A stretch of 64,000 bases of DNA from Fulverythrobacter ferritrahens. GTDB lineage: Bacteria > Pseudomonadota > Alphaproteobacteria > Sphingomonadales > Sphingomonadaceae. The stretch lies in the NCBI RefSeq assembly GCF_020539485.1, contig NZ_JACDXU010000001.1, positions 496,001 through 560,000 of the forward strand. The letters are read 5' to 3'. The notes under the pieces were generated by a model. That model did not search any database and was not told the origin of the DNA. It saw nothing but the letters and a program-made list of their open reading frames with translations. Every line of letters starts with the position of its first letter. The first letter of the stretch is position 1. Below are positions 16,485 to 25,018 of the stretch, one piece after another. The position numbers were made by a program, and so were the translations under genes.

Positions 16485-17693
16485 ATGAAGAATACTACCG
16501 GAACCGACCGCTCGATCACTTCCAAATGGCGCCCGGCCACTCGCGCGGTGCGCGCCGGCACCTGGCGCAGCGAGCAGGGCGAGACGAGCGAGGCACTGTT
16601 CCTCACTTCGGGTTATACCTATGACACAGCCGAGACTGTTGCCGCGCGCTTCGCGGGCGAGCAGGAAGGCATGGTCTATTCCCGCATGCAGAATCCCACC
16701 ACCGCGATGCTGGAAGAACGCATCGCCATGTTGGAAGGGGCAGAGGCATGCCGCGTGCAGGCCACCGGCATGGCCGCGATGACGGCTGCGTTGTTGTGCC
16801 AGCTCTCCGCGGGCGATCACATCGTGGCAGGCCGGGCGGCCTTCGGTTCGTGCCGCTGGATCGTGGACAATCTGCTGCCGCGCTTCGGCATCGAGAAGAC
16901 CATCGTGGATGCGCGCGACAACGATGCCTGGGAAAAGGCCGTGCGCCCCAATACCAAGGTGTTCTTCTTCGAAACGCCCGCCAACCCCACCATGGATGTG
17001 GTGGATATGCGCGCCGTCTGCGCCATCGCCCGCGCGCATGGCATTGTCACCGTGGTGGACAATGCCTTTGCCACTCCGGCGCTGCAGCGACCGATGGAAT
17101 ATGGGGCCGATGTGGTTGCCTATTCCGCCACGAAGCTGATGGACGGGCAGGGTCGCGTGCTGGCAGGGGCTCTTTGCGCCAGCGAGGAATGGATTCAGGA
17201 CAAGCTGATGCCGTTCCAGCGCAATACCGGCCCTATTCTGGCGCCGTTCAACGCGTGGGTAGTGCTCAAGGGCCTCGAAACGCTTGAACTGCGCGCCGCG
17301 CGGCAGAGCGAGAATGCGCTGAAGGTGGCGCGATATGTGGAAAGCCGCGTCAGCCGCGTGCTGCATCCGGGCCTGCCCAGCCATCCGCAGCATGATCTGT
17401 GCATGAGCCAGATGAGCGCGGCGGGGCCGATCTTCTCCTTCTTCGTCGATGGCGGGCGCGGACAGGCCATGGCTGTGCTCAACGGGCTGGAACTGGTCGA
17501 TATTTCCAACAATATCGGCGATTCGAAGAGCCTGATGTGCCACCCGGCTACCACGACCCATCACAATATGGGCCCTGAAGGCCGCGCCGAAGCGGGCGTG
17601 GGCGAGGGGATGCTGCGCCTTAATGTCGGGCTGGAAGATGCTGACGATGTGATCGAGGACCTGGCCCAGGCTTTCGACCGGGCCGGGGTCTAA
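16485..17693 (+). CDS. metZ: O-succinylhomoserine sulfhydrylase
   Basis: PLP enzyme that makes homocysteine directly from an O-acylhomoserine and sulfide in methionine synthesis. The ATG at 16485 gives 402 residues; the upstream frame extension is Arg-rich and unlike the family. Motifs are SGYTYDTAE, VYSRMQNPTTAMLEERIAML, FFETPANPTMDVVD and the PLP lysine in AYSATKLMDGQG. The long C-terminus ends with VGLEDADDVIEDLAQAF. The alternative of cystathionine gamma-synthase is less likely given the KLMDGQGR sequence. Its end overlaps the convergent DUF6628 gene by 4 bp. Confidence 0.9.
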   Translation: MKNTTGTDRSITSKWRPATRAVRAGTWRSEQGETSEALFLTSGYTYDTAETVAARFAGEQEGMVYSRMQNPTTAMLEERIAMLEGAEACRVQATGMAAMTAALLCQLSAGDHIVAGRAAFGSCRWIVDNLLPRFGIEKTIVDARDNDAWEKAVRPNTKVFFFETPANPTMDVVDMRAVCAIARAHGIVTVVDNAFATPALQRPMEYGADVVAYSATKLMDGQGRVLAGALCASEEWIQDKLMPFQRNTGPILAPFNAWVVLKGLETLELRAARQSENALKVARYVESRVSRVLHPGLPSHPQHDLCMSQMSAAGPIFSFFVDGGRGQAMAVLNGLELVDISNNIGDSKSLMCHPATTTHHNMGPEGRAEAGVGEGMLRLNVGLEDADDVIEDLAQAFDRAGV

Positions 17694-18127
17694 GACCCGC
17701 TCTGGAGAGCGCGTGCAGGCTCCAGTTCCCCGATGGCCCGGCTGAATACGGTCGCGGCTGAAAGGGGCTCGAAAATGCAGGGATTGCCCGAAAGGCGCAC
17801 CAGTGCATCCTCGGCCAGTCCGGGGTGATCGCAGGCCAGCATCAGGGCATCGATCAGCAGCCCTTCATCGCGCGTCATCCGGAGCGAGCAGCACGGGGCG
17901 ATGCGGATCGGGCGGTGGGATGCCTGCGCGAATTCCAGCATGAAGGCGCGCAGCAGCACCAGCGGGCGGCGGAAACGCGCGCCGAACAGGTCGAGCATCA
18001 ACCAGGCAGCATGGGCATCGCGTATTCCATGCGCGGCCATGCGTCGCATTGCCACAAGCACCATCTGCCCGGTCCGTTCATTGGGAAGTGGCAGGGGAAG
18101 CAGGTCGGCTGAAGGGCCTTGGTTCAT
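17690..18127 (-). CDS. DUF6628-like protein of sphingomonads
   Basis: The ATG at 18127, with GGGAG 8 nt upstream, gives 145 residues. The segments VLVAMRRMAAHGIRDAHAAW, FRRPLVLLRAFMLEFAQ and RIAPCCSLRMTRDE match my recollection of the sphingomonad DUF6628 family, whose role is unknown. The adjacent CC pair and following MTRDE are the most distinctive part. It appears cytoplasmic, with no signal peptide. A Fur-like box lies 49 bp upstream of the start, suggesting iron-dependent expression. Confidence 0.75.
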   Translation of the reverse strand: MNQGPSADLLPLPLPNERTGQMVLVAMRRMAAHGIRDAHAAWLMLDLFGARFRRPLVLLRAFMLEFAQASHRPIRIAPCCSLRMTRDEGLLIDALMLACDHPGLAEDALVRLSGNPCIFEPLSAATVFSRAIGELEPARALQSGS

Positions 18128-18175
18128 TGCGGGAACTCCCATCGGTTCACTTCTATTCTGCGATTCGTTTAACGC

Positions 18176-18194
18176 TAATGAGAATCGTTCGCAA
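18176..18194 (-). promoter_or_regulatory. Candidate Fur box
   Basis: On the minus strand GCGAACGATTCTCATTAGC matches the 19-bp Fur consensus (GATAATGATAATCATTATC) at 13 positions and contains the very typical ATTCTCATTAGC. It is 49 bp upstream of the DUF6628-like gene. Confidence 0.6.
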
Positions 18195-18232
18195 CAATAA
18201 AGCGAGGCGATTTGGCGGGAGAGGCGCTCGCG

Positions 18233-18571
18233 CTATTCGCAGGCGATCCCGTCATCGTTGCGGTCCAGCCCCGCACGATAGCCCGGATCGCCGCGCCCCA
18301 AGGGTGCGGCGCCGGCGGCACGCGCCTGGGCACAATTCGCGCAATAGGTGCCTGCCGATCTGCCGGACTTTCCTGCCGAGGCAGGCCTTGGCGGCGGCGG
18401 GCTTGCCGCGCGATGGCAGTGGTATTCGCCGGTCTTGCGATTGGCGTGGCAGCCACTGGCATCAAGTCCGCCGGGATGAGCCTGCGCAGGTGATCCGGGC
18501 CCCATGAACAGCGCCAGGGCGACGAATGCCGTGGGGAGTGCGATCAGCCGTCCTAGGCGGTTCCATACCAC
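18233..18571 (-). CDS. Secreted protein with YHYH-like and Excalibur calcium-binding motifs
   Basis: A 112-residue product. A signal peptide (LIALPTAFVALALFMGPGSPAQA) is followed by GGLDASGCHANRKTGEYHCH, a His/Cys metal-binding motif found in YHYH-like proteins. A Pro-rich linker leads to the C-terminal Excalibur domain, YCANCAQARAAG ... GLDRNDDGIACE, with the DxNxDG calcium loop. Such domains are extracellular and occur with nucleases and envelope proteins; no nuclease domain is present. The GTG at 18571 is the only start giving the full signal peptide, but its Shine-Dalgarno is poorly placed. Confidence 0.78.
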   Translation of the reverse strand: MVWNRLGRLIALPTAFVALALFMGPGSPAQAHPGGLDASGCHANRKTGEYHCHRAASPPPPRPASAGKSGRSAGTYCANCAQARAAGAAPLGRGDPGYRAGLDRNDDGIACE

Positions 18572-18611
18572 CCCTTGGACCTGTCACCAAATTTGGCTAC
18601 CGTCCCGACTC

Positions 18612-19022
18612 ATGAAGGAACTGTTCCAGCACGCCGCGATTACGCAGGGCATCACCATCAGGGTGGCAGTGAACTTCATGCCCGATCAGTCCCGCGTGGA
18701 TGTGGGCAAATGGTTCTGGGTCTATCACATCCGGATCGAGAACGGCTCGGACGAGACTGTGCAGCTGCTCAGCCGCCATTGGCGCATCACCGATGGACGC
18801 GGGCTGGTGAACATCGTGGATGGGGACGGCGTGGTTGGCGAAACGCCCGTGCTGGCCCCGGGCAAGAGCCATGATTACGTCTCCGGCTGCCCGCTCACTA
18901 CGCCGCATGGCAGTATGGAGGGCTATTACACCTTCCGCCGCCTGGATGGGGAACGGGAAGGGGAACTGTTCGAAGTGGCCATTCCGTTCTTCCCGCTCGC
19001 CGCGCCGGCGACCGCAAATTGA
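18612..19022 (+). CDS. apaG: ApaG domain protein
   Basis: The 136-residue product starts at ATG 18612. ApaG has a fibronectin-III-like fold and is linked in enterobacteria to cobalt and magnesium homeostasis, without a defined reaction. The signature residues are clear: GITIRVAVNFMPDQS, FWVYHIRIENGSDETVQLLSRHW, IVDGDGVVGETPVLAPG and the glycine-rich SGCPLTTPHGSMEGYY. Length is typical (about 125-135). It is followed 87 bp later by the LysR gene on the same strand. Confidence 0.92.
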   Translation: MKELFQHAAITQGITIRVAVNFMPDQSRVDVGKWFWVYHIRIENGSDETVQLLSRHWRITDGRGLVNIVDGDGVVGETPVLAPGKSHDYVSGCPLTTPHGSMEGYYTFRRLDGEREGELFEVAIPFFPLAAPATAN

Positions 19023-19109
19023 TCGCCTGAGCAAGCTGACACAGCTTTTCGTGGATGAAGCCATGCTTGGTTGCCCAGCGGGCGATGCGCGCCTAAATCC
19101 CCTGTCACC

Positions 19110-19898
19110 ATGAAGCGCACGCATCTGCCCCTTAACGCCTTGCGCGTGTTCGATGCCGCGGCCCGGCACCTGTCCTTTACCCGCGCGGCGGACGAGCTGG
19201 CGGTGACGCCGGCCGCCGTTGGCCAGCAAATCCGCGCTTTGGAGGATGTATTGGGCGTCGTTTTGTTCCGCCGCACCTCCAAGGGGCTGGAACTGACGGA
19301 CGAGGCCGTGGCCGGGCTCGACACTCTGCGCGAGGGTTTCCTGCGCTTTGAGGAGAGCGTGCAGGCGATGCAGGCCGGCCAGTCCAGCTATTCCTACGCC
19401 ATTGCCGCCCCGCATGAATTCTGGGCCACCTGGCTTGCTCCTCGCCTTGCCGCCTTCCGCAAGGAGAACCCCGAGATCCGCTATCAGTTGATCGCGGGTG
19501 AGGAAGTAGACTTTACCGAGGCCAATCTCGATGTCGCGATCCGCCTGGCCGAGGGGCCTGGCGATCTGGAGGGCCTCCAACTCGCCCCGCCCATGCGGGT
19601 GGTGGTCGCGGCCGATGGCGCCCCGGATGACTGGATCGCCTGGCCCGGGGCGCCCCTGCCCGATGGGGCGGAAGCGGTGCTGCAGGTCGGCAATGCGGCG
19701 CAGGCTCTGGCCAGTGCGCGGGCAGGGCTGGGCAAGGCCATGCTGCCGCTCCTGCTGGTGGAAGAGGCGCTGGCCGATGGCCGCCTGAAGGCACTGCAGG
19801 GGCCGGAACCGGGCCACCGCGCCTATTGGCTCGTTGCCCCCCGCCCGCAATGGCGCCAGAAGAAAGTGCGCCAGCTCGTAGATTTCCTAACGTCTTGA
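19110..19898 (+). CDS. LysR-family regulator (GcvA-like)
   Basis: A 262-residue regulator from ATG 19110. Residues 5-65 are the winged HTH with LPLNALRVFDAAARHLSFTR and AADELAVTPAAVGQQIRALED, the GcvA subgroup pattern. The effector domain follows (YAIAAPHEFWATWLAPRLAAF, VDFTEANLDVAIRLAEGPG). It is shorter than GcvA (about 300) and its target is unknown; neither neighbour is divergently oriented. No convincing operator was found. Confidence 0.87.
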   Translation: MKRTHLPLNALRVFDAAARHLSFTRAADELAVTPAAVGQQIRALEDVLGVVLFRRTSKGLELTDEAVAGLDTLREGFLRFEESVQAMQAGQSSYSYAIAAPHEFWATWLAPRLAAFRKENPEIRYQLIAGEEVDFTEANLDVAIRLAEGPGDLEGLQLAPPMRVVVAADGAPDDWIAWPGAPLPDGAEAVLQVGNAAQALASARAGLGKAMLPLLLVEEALADGRLKALQGPEPGHRAYWLVAPRPQWRQKKVRQLVDFLTS

Positions 19899-19902
19899 TC
19901 GG

Positions 19903-20002
19903 CCCTGCTGCTTCGCTGCTTGAGGGCGCTGTCATTCCGCCCTACCGCTTCGCTGCTTGAGGGCGCTGTCATTCCGCCCTACTGCTTCGCTGCCTGAGGG
20001 CT
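19903..20002. repeat. 37-bp tandem repeat, 2.7 copies
   Basis: Three copies start at 19903, 19940 and 19977 (the third is 26 bp). The unit includes GCTTCGCTGCTTGAGGGCG and CTGTCATTCCG, and the first two copies differ at only two positions. It occupies the gap between the LysR and FKBP genes. There are no variable spacers, so it is not a CRISPR. Confidence 0.9.
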
Positions 20003-20021
20003 ATTTTGAGTAACATATCCA

Positions 20022-20537
20022 ATGAAACGCTTCCTTCGCTACGCTCCCTTTGCGCTGCTCGCCGCCACGGCCATTCCCGCGCTGGTTCTCAACGTCGCCC
20101 GTGCGGAGGATGAGCCGCAGGGCACCGGGTTGAAGCAGGACGCCGCCTGGCTCAACCAGCAGCAGGCCGCGCTTGCCGCGCTCAAGGCGGAGGATGGGTG
20201 GAGCTGGATGGAAGGCGGCCTGATGTGGCGCCGGGTCAAGGGCGATGGCTCGGGCGAGCATCCCACCGTGCGGGACGTTGTGCGCCTCCATTATCGCGGC
20301 ACGCTGACCGACGGAACGGAGTTCGACAGCTCCTATGCCTCGGGCCGCCCGGCAACCTTCCCCCTGCGCGGGTTGATTCCCGCCTGGCAGATGGCCGTGC
20401 CGCAGATGGGCGTGGGCGACACTATCGAGATCGCCGTGCCCGCCGATCTCGGCTATGGTCCGCGCGGCGGCGGCCCGATCCCCGGCGGAGCGACGCTGTT
20501 CTTCACCATCGAACTGCTCGGCATCGTTGGTAGATAA
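20022..20537 (+). CDS. Periplasmic FKBP-type peptidyl-prolyl isomerase
   Basis: Catalyses cis-trans isomerisation of X-Pro bonds to aid folding of exported proteins. The 171 residues begin with a signal peptide (FALLAATAIPALVLNVARA). A linker region of about 50 residues resembles the FkpA/Mip dimerisation arm but is short. The FKBP domain spans 85-171 with VRLHYRGTLTDGTEFDSSY, LRGLIPAWQMAVPQMGVGD, PADLGYGPRG and IPGGATLFFTIELL, and retains the usual Tyr, Phe, Asp and Trp pocket positions. Confidence 0.9.
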   Translation: MKRFLRYAPFALLAATAIPALVLNVARAEDEPQGTGLKQDAAWLNQQQAALAALKAEDGWSWMEGGLMWRRVKGDGSGEHPTVRDVVRLHYRGTLTDGTEFDSSYASGRPATFPLRGLIPAWQMAVPQMGVGDTIEIAVPADLGYGPRGGGPIPGGATLFFTIELLGIVGR

Positions 20538-20621
20538 GGGGCCGGAAGATAAGGGGCGGTTCATCCGGCATTCACTCGCCGGGGCAGAGGCCGGATGGAT
20601 AAAGCGGGAGGAATGGGGACT

Positions 20622-21326
20622 ATGCGCAGCAAATTCGCAGGCTTGGGGGTCATGCTGACGCTGCTCGCCGCTCCCGCCCTCCACGCGCAGGACATCAGTT
20701 ACGGCAGCGGCAGCGATACCTCGCTGATCGATCGCAGCCGCATCAAGCCGCGCCTGCCGGGCCCGATTGCGCGTGAGAAATACGATGCCGCAGTGGCAAA
20801 GATGTTCCGCGCCGCCGATACCAATGGCGATGGAACTGTTACTCTGGCCGAACTCAACGCCGCGATAGAGGCGCGCCGCGCCGCTGCCATCGCCGACCGC
20901 TTCGTCGCGATCGACACTAATCGCGATCGCCAGATCAGCGTGGATGAATTCACTGCCTGGCAGCGCGAACTTGGCTCCGCCGTGCTGAATGACGATGCCC
21001 GCGCCGCCGCCGCGCAAGGCGTGGTGGTGGCCGAGGAACTGCCGGTGGAACTGGGCAAGGGGCGCGACGAGGAAATCTTCGAGCTTCTGCTCAAGCCCTT
21101 CAGTCCCACCATGCTGCTGGAAGCCAATACCAATTACGACGGCGGCGTCTCGCTGGACGAGCTGGTGGCCTATCAAGGCGCGCGCTTCACCAAGGCAGAC
21201 CGCAATGGCGACAATTGGCTGACGCAGGACGAGATCTGGGACGTGCGGACCGAGGAAGTCGGTGAGCGCGGCCCCGCTGGCCCCGGCAGGCCGGGCGGTC
21301 CACCGCCCCCGCCGCCGGGCAACTGA
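20622..21326 (+). CDS. Secreted EF-hand protein
   Basis: The ATG at 20622, 10 nt after GGGAGG, gives 234 residues with a signal peptide (FAGLGVMLTLLAAPALHAQ). Four EF-hand-like loops are visible: DTNGDGTVTLAE, DTNRDRQISVDE, NTNYDGGVSLDE and DRNGDNWLTQDE, in two pairs separated by about 50 residues. The tail is Gly/Pro-rich. It probably binds calcium in the periplasm; partner and purpose are unknown. The third loop starts with Asn rather than Asp, which may weaken calcium binding. Confidence 0.88.
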   Translation: MRSKFAGLGVMLTLLAAPALHAQDISYGSGSDTSLIDRSRIKPRLPGPIAREKYDAAVAKMFRAADTNGDGTVTLAELNAAIEARRAAAIADRFVAIDTNRDRQISVDEFTAWQRELGSAVLNDDARAAAAQGVVVAEELPVELGKGRDEEIFELLLKPFSPTMLLEANTNYDGGVSLDELVAYQGARFTKADRNGDNWLTQDEIWDVRTEEVGERGPAGPGRPGGPPPPPPGN

Positions 21327-21700
21327 GGCCAGTTGGCTGCGGTTTCCGGAAATCAGCTGGCCTTTCCAAACAACGAGAATACGGCGATGCCATTCCCATC
21401 GCTTGACCAATGCCAGCCTTTCCCTTAATGGCCCGCGCAAGTTCGGGCAGGGATTCCCTGTGCCGGGCATTACGAGCTGAACATTGGCGGTGCGTCCCTA
21501 TCGCGGGGCAGCCGGCAAAGTAACCCGGCCTTGTGGCCTGGTGGAGCGTTTCGGCCTGTTCCTGCGAAAGCAGGGATCTCGTGCTTCGGGCGATGCAAAT
21601 CGCCTCGTAACGGCGAGGCAGGTTCTTCACTCTTCACCCGGTCGTATAGTCGACAAGCCCTGACTCCCCTTGGGGTCAGAAACTAAGGTGAAGAGATTTA
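21327..21700. other. Upstream region of the str operon
   Basis: A 374-bp gap with no supported gene. It holds a CCTGCGAAAGCAGG repeat copy (21561-21574), a short hairpin GCCTCG...CGAGGC near 21603, and a bulged hairpin TGACTCCCC-TT-GGGGTCA at about 21662-21678, a short distance before the rpsL Shine-Dalgarno (AAGGTGAAGAG). The operon promoter must lie here, but I cannot place it. Confidence 0.6.
21561..21574. repeat. Copy of the CCTGCGAAAGCAGG dispersed element
   Basis: The same 14-bp core recurs as an inverted pair at 62726-62770. Short palindromic elements of this kind are scattered between genes in sphingomonad chromosomes. Confidence 0.65.
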
Positions 21701-22072
21701 ATGCCTACAATCAACCAGCTGGTCCGCAAGGGCCGCGTGCCGCAGAAGGCCAAGAGCAAGGTGCCTGCGATGGAGCAGAACCCGCAGAAGCGCGGCGTTT
21801 GCACTCGCGTCTACACCACGACCCCGAAGAAGCCGAACTCGGCTCTCCGCAAGGTCGCCAAGGTTCGTCTGACCAACCAGCGCGAAGTCATTTCCTACAT
21901 CCCCGGCGAAGGCCACAACCTGCAGGAACACTCGGTTGTGCTGATCCGCGGCGGCCGTGTGCGCGACCTTCCCGGCGTGCGCTATCACGTGCTGCGCGGC
22001 GTGCTCGATACGCAGGGCGTGAAGGACCGCAAGCAGTCCCGTTCGAAGTACGGCGCGAAGCGTCCCAAGTGA
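21701..22072 (+). CDS. rpsL: 30S ribosomal protein S12
   Basis: Decoding-site protein of the small subunit, 123 residues. [19 protein letters not shown] and [19 protein letters not shown] are the universally conserved loops. Lys43 (in TPKKPN) is the drug-sensitive residue, but position 88 is Arg ([13 protein letters not shown]) where E. coli has Lys. K88R is a known streptomycin-resistance change. First gene of the str operon, with rpsG following after a hairpin-rich 172-bp spacer. Confidence 0.98.
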   Translation: MPTINQLVRKGRVPQKAKSKVPAMEQNPQKRGVCTRVYTTTPKKPNSALRKVAKVRLTNQREVISYIPGEGHNLQEHSVVLIRGGRVRDLPGVRYHVLRGVLDTQGVKDRKQSRSKYGAKRPK

Positions 22073-22092
22073 CGTTCACGGGGTGAACGTCA
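22070..22092 (+). promoter_or_regulatory. Hairpin overlapping the rpsL stop codon
   Basis: TGACGTTCAC and GTGAACGTCA form a perfect 10-bp stem with a 3-nt loop, and the first three bases are the rpsL stop codon. Further small stems follow (AAGATCG...CGATCTT near 22100; ATCCCA...TGGGAT near 22188). In E. coli the rpsL-rpsG spacer is the S7 feedback site; whether that applies here is not shown. Confidence 0.5.
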
Positions 22093-22244
22093 TCCTCGAA
22101 AGATCGTCATCAGCGATCTTATCGGGGATCTCGCTCCCCAAGGAAGAACGTTTGTTGAGTTTTTGAAGGTCCGCCAAGCCTCATTGAGATCCCAGCTTCT
22201 GTTGGGATGATGGTTTGGAAAAGGGCCTGACAGGAGAATATCCG

Positions 22245-22715
22245 ATGTCACGTCGTCGTCGTCCCGAGAAGCGGGAAATCCTGCCCGATCCCAAGTTTGG
22301 GGATGTGGTGCTTTCGAAGTTCATGAACAACCTGATGTATGACGGCAAGAAGTCTGCCGCCGAAAAGATCGTCTATGGTGCGCTCGAAACCGTCGAAGCG
22401 CGCGCCAAGGGCGATCCGGTCCAGGTGTTCCATGATGCGCTGAACAATGTGAAGCCGGCCATCGAAGTGCGCTCGCGCCGCGTTGGTGGTGCGACCTATC
22501 AGGTTCCCGTGGAAGTGCGCCCCGAGCGTGCTCAGGCCCTGGCGATCCGCTGGCTGATCAACGCTGCCCGCGGCCGTGCGGAAACCACCATGGCCGCCCG
22601 CCTTTCGGGTGAGCTGATGGATGCGGCGAACAATCGCGGCAACGCGGTCAAGAAGCGGGAAGATACTCACCGCATGGCCGACGCCAACCGCGCGTTCAGC
22701 CACTACCGCTGGTAA
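22245..22715 (+). CDS. rpsG: 30S ribosomal protein S7
   Basis: Primary binder of the 3' domain of 16S rRNA, 156 residues from ATG 22245 (AGGAG 10 nt upstream). Conserved segments are [49 protein letters not shown] and NRAFSHYRW at the C-terminus. An upstream in-frame ATG at 22215 would add ten atypical residues and is rejected. Second gene of the str operon. Confidence 0.98.
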   Translation: MSRRRRPEKREILPDPKFGDVVLSKFMNNLMYDGKKSAAEKIVYGALETVEARAKGDPVQVFHDALNNVKPAIEVRSRRVGGATYQVPVEVRPERAQALAIRWLINAARGRAETTMAARLSGELMDAANNRGNAVKKREDTHRMADANRAFSHYRW

Positions 22716-22834
22716 GCGGCGGGCCGGGGGAGGGCGCGCATCGGGCGTGTCTTTTGCCGGTCACAATCGTTACTATATGGGGCGAGGGCCGGCGCTGGCC
22801 GGCCTGACCTCCGAAAGGCCTTAAGGAAACCACC

Positions 22835-24928
22835 ATGGCACGCAGCCATCCGATCGAACGCTACCGCAATTTCGGTATCATGGCGCATATCGACGCCGGC
22901 AAGACCACGACTACCGAGCGGATTCTCTATTACACCGGCAAGTCCTACAAGATCGGCGAAGTGCACGATGGCGCCGCCACCATGGACTGGATGGAGCAGG
23001 AACAGGAACGCGGCATCACCATCACGTCGGCCGCGACGACCTGCTTCTGGAAGGCCGAAGAGGGCAATGGCCCCGAACACCGCCTGAACATCATCGACAC
23101 CCCCGGTCACGTGGACTTCACCATCGAAGTCGAACGCTCGCTGCGCGTGCTCGACGGCGCGGTCGCTGCGTTTGACGGCGTGGCCGGCGTGGAGCCGCAG
23201 TCGGAAACCGTGTGGCGTCAGGCTGAAAAGTACGGCGTTCCCCGCATGTGCTACATCAACAAGCTCGATCGCACCGGAGCGGATTTCTATTACTGCGTGC
23301 AGACCATCATCGACCGCCTCGGCGCGGTTCCGCTGGTGCTCTATCTGCCGATCGGCGCCGAATCGGGCTTCAAGGGCCTGGTGGACCTGGTGAACAATCG
23401 CGCGATCATCTGGAAGGATGAGAGCCTGGGCGCCGAATTCTTCTATGAAGAAATTCCGGCCGACATGGCTGACAAGGCTGCCGAATATCGCGAAAAGCTG
23501 GTCGAACTCGCCGTGGAGCAGGACGACGCGGCGACCGAAGCCTATCTCGAAGGCGTGGAGCCCGACGTGGCCCAGCTCAAGGCGCTGATCCGCAAGGGCA
23601 CGCTGGAGCATGCTTTCGTTCCGGTGCTGTGCGGTTCCTCGTTCAAGAACAAGGGCGTGCAGGCCCTGCTCGACGCCGTTGTCGACTACCTGCCGAGCCC
23701 GATCGACGTTCCCGCCATCAAGGGCGTGAAGCCCGGCACGGACGAGGAAGACAGCCGTCCTTCGAGCGACGACGCACCGTTCAGCGCGCTGGCGTTCAAG
23801 ATCATGAACGATCCCTTCGTGGGCTCGCTCACCTTCGCACGCATCTATTCCGGCAAGCTGAGCAAGGGTTCTTACCTCAACTCCGTGAAGGAGAAGGACG
23901 AGAAGATCGGCCGTATGCTGCTGATGCACTCGAACAACCGTGAAGACATCGATGAAGCCTTCGCGGGCGACATCGTGGCGCTGGCCGGTCTGAAGGAAAC
24001 CACCACGGGCGATACGCTGTGCGCCAAGAGCGCGCCGATCATTCTCGAACGCATGGAATTCCCCGAGCCGGTTATCGAACTGTCGGTGGAACCGAAGACC
24101 AAGGCCGACCAGGAAAAGATGGGCATCGCGCTCAATCGTCTGGCTGCCGAGGATCCCTCGTTCCGCGTTTCGACCGATCACGAATCGGGCCAGACCATCA
24201 TCAAGGGGATGGGCGAACTCCACCTCGAAATCCTGGTCGACCGCATGCGTCGCGAATTCAAGGTGGAAGCCAATGTCGGTGCGCCGCAGGTGGCCTACCG
24301 CGAATCGCTGTCGAAGCCGGTGGATGTCGACTTCACCCACAAGAAGCAGTCGGGCGGTACCGGCCAGTTCGGTCGCGTGAAGGTCAAGGTCGCTCCGGGC
24401 GAACGCGGTGCGGGCATCACCTTCATCGACGAGATCAAGGGCGGCAACATTCCGCGCGAATATATTCCGTCGATCGAAAAGGGTATGCGCGAACAGGCAG
24501 CCAGCGGCTATCTGATCGGCTTCCCGATCATCGACTTCGAAATTCGCCTGTATGACGGTGCGTATCACGACGTCGACTCCTCGACGATCGCGTTCGAAAT
24601 CGCCGGCCGCGGTGCGATGCGTGAAGTTGCCGAACGGGCAGGCATCAAGCTGCTCGAACCGGTGATGAAGGTGGAAGTGGTGACGCCGGAAGAATTCATG
24701 GGCGACGTAATCGGCGACCTGAACTCCCGTCGTGGCCAGATCCAGGGCACCGACAGCCGCGGTAATGCCCAGGTGGTCGAGGCCTTTGTGCCGCTGGCCA
24801 ACATGTTCGGCTACGTCAATGAACTGCGTTCGTTCACACAGGGCCGCGCCCAGTACACGATGCAGTTCTCGCATTACGACGAAGTGCCCGCCAATGTGGC
24901 GGCCGAAGTCAAGGAGAAGCTTGCCTAA
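22835..24928 (+). CDS. fusA: Elongation factor G
   Basis: GTPase that drives ribosomal translocation and, with RRF, recycling. The 697 residues show the G1 loop [15 protein letters not shown], switch [23 protein letters not shown], the NKLDR motif ([10 protein letters not shown]) and domains II-V in order, including [17 protein letters not shown] in domain III and [25 protein letters not shown] in domain V. Length and order are typical. It lies 119 bp after rpsG and 90 bp before tuf. Confidence 0.98.
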   Translation: MARSHPIERYRNFGIMAHIDAGKTTTTERILYYTGKSYKIGEVHDGAATMDWMEQEQERGITITSAATTCFWKAEEGNGPEHRLNIIDTPGHVDFTIEVERSLRVLDGAVAAFDGVAGVEPQSETVWRQAEKYGVPRMCYINKLDRTGADFYYCVQTIIDRLGAVPLVLYLPIGAESGFKGLVDLVNNRAIIWKDESLGAEFFYEEIPADMADKAAEYREKLVELAVEQDDAATEAYLEGVEPDVAQLKALIRKGTLEHAFVPVLCGSSFKNKGVQALLDAVVDYLPSPIDVPAIKGVKPGTDEEDSRPSSDDAPFSALAFKIMNDPFVGSLTFARIYSGKLSKGSYLNSVKEKDEKIGRMLLMHSNNREDIDEAFAGDIVALAGLKETTTGDTLCAKSAPIILERMEFPEPVIELSVEPKTKADQEKMGIALNRLAAEDPSFRVSTDHESGQTIIKGMGELHLEILVDRMRREFKVEANVGAPQVAYRESLSKPVDVDFTHKKQSGGTGQFGRVKVKVAPGERGAGITFIDEIKGGNIPREYIPSIEKGMREQAASGYLIGFPIIDFEIRLYDGAYHDVDSSTIAFEIAGRGAMREVAERAGIKLLEPVMKVEVVTPEEFMGDVIGDLNSRRGQIQGTDSRGNAQVVEAFVPLANMFGYVNELRSFTQGRAQYTMQFSHYDEVPANVAAEVKEKLA

Positions 24929-25018
24929 CGGCGAGCGACCGTCTAGGGGCGGCGCCTGATTCAGCGGGCGCCGATCTCCCGCAATGATCGAATTTTGAGA
25001 AAATAGAGGTTTTGACAA

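Noticed and set aside
19903-20002. Possible CRISPR array
   Set aside because: The 37-bp units follow each other directly with no variable spacers and no cas genes nearby.
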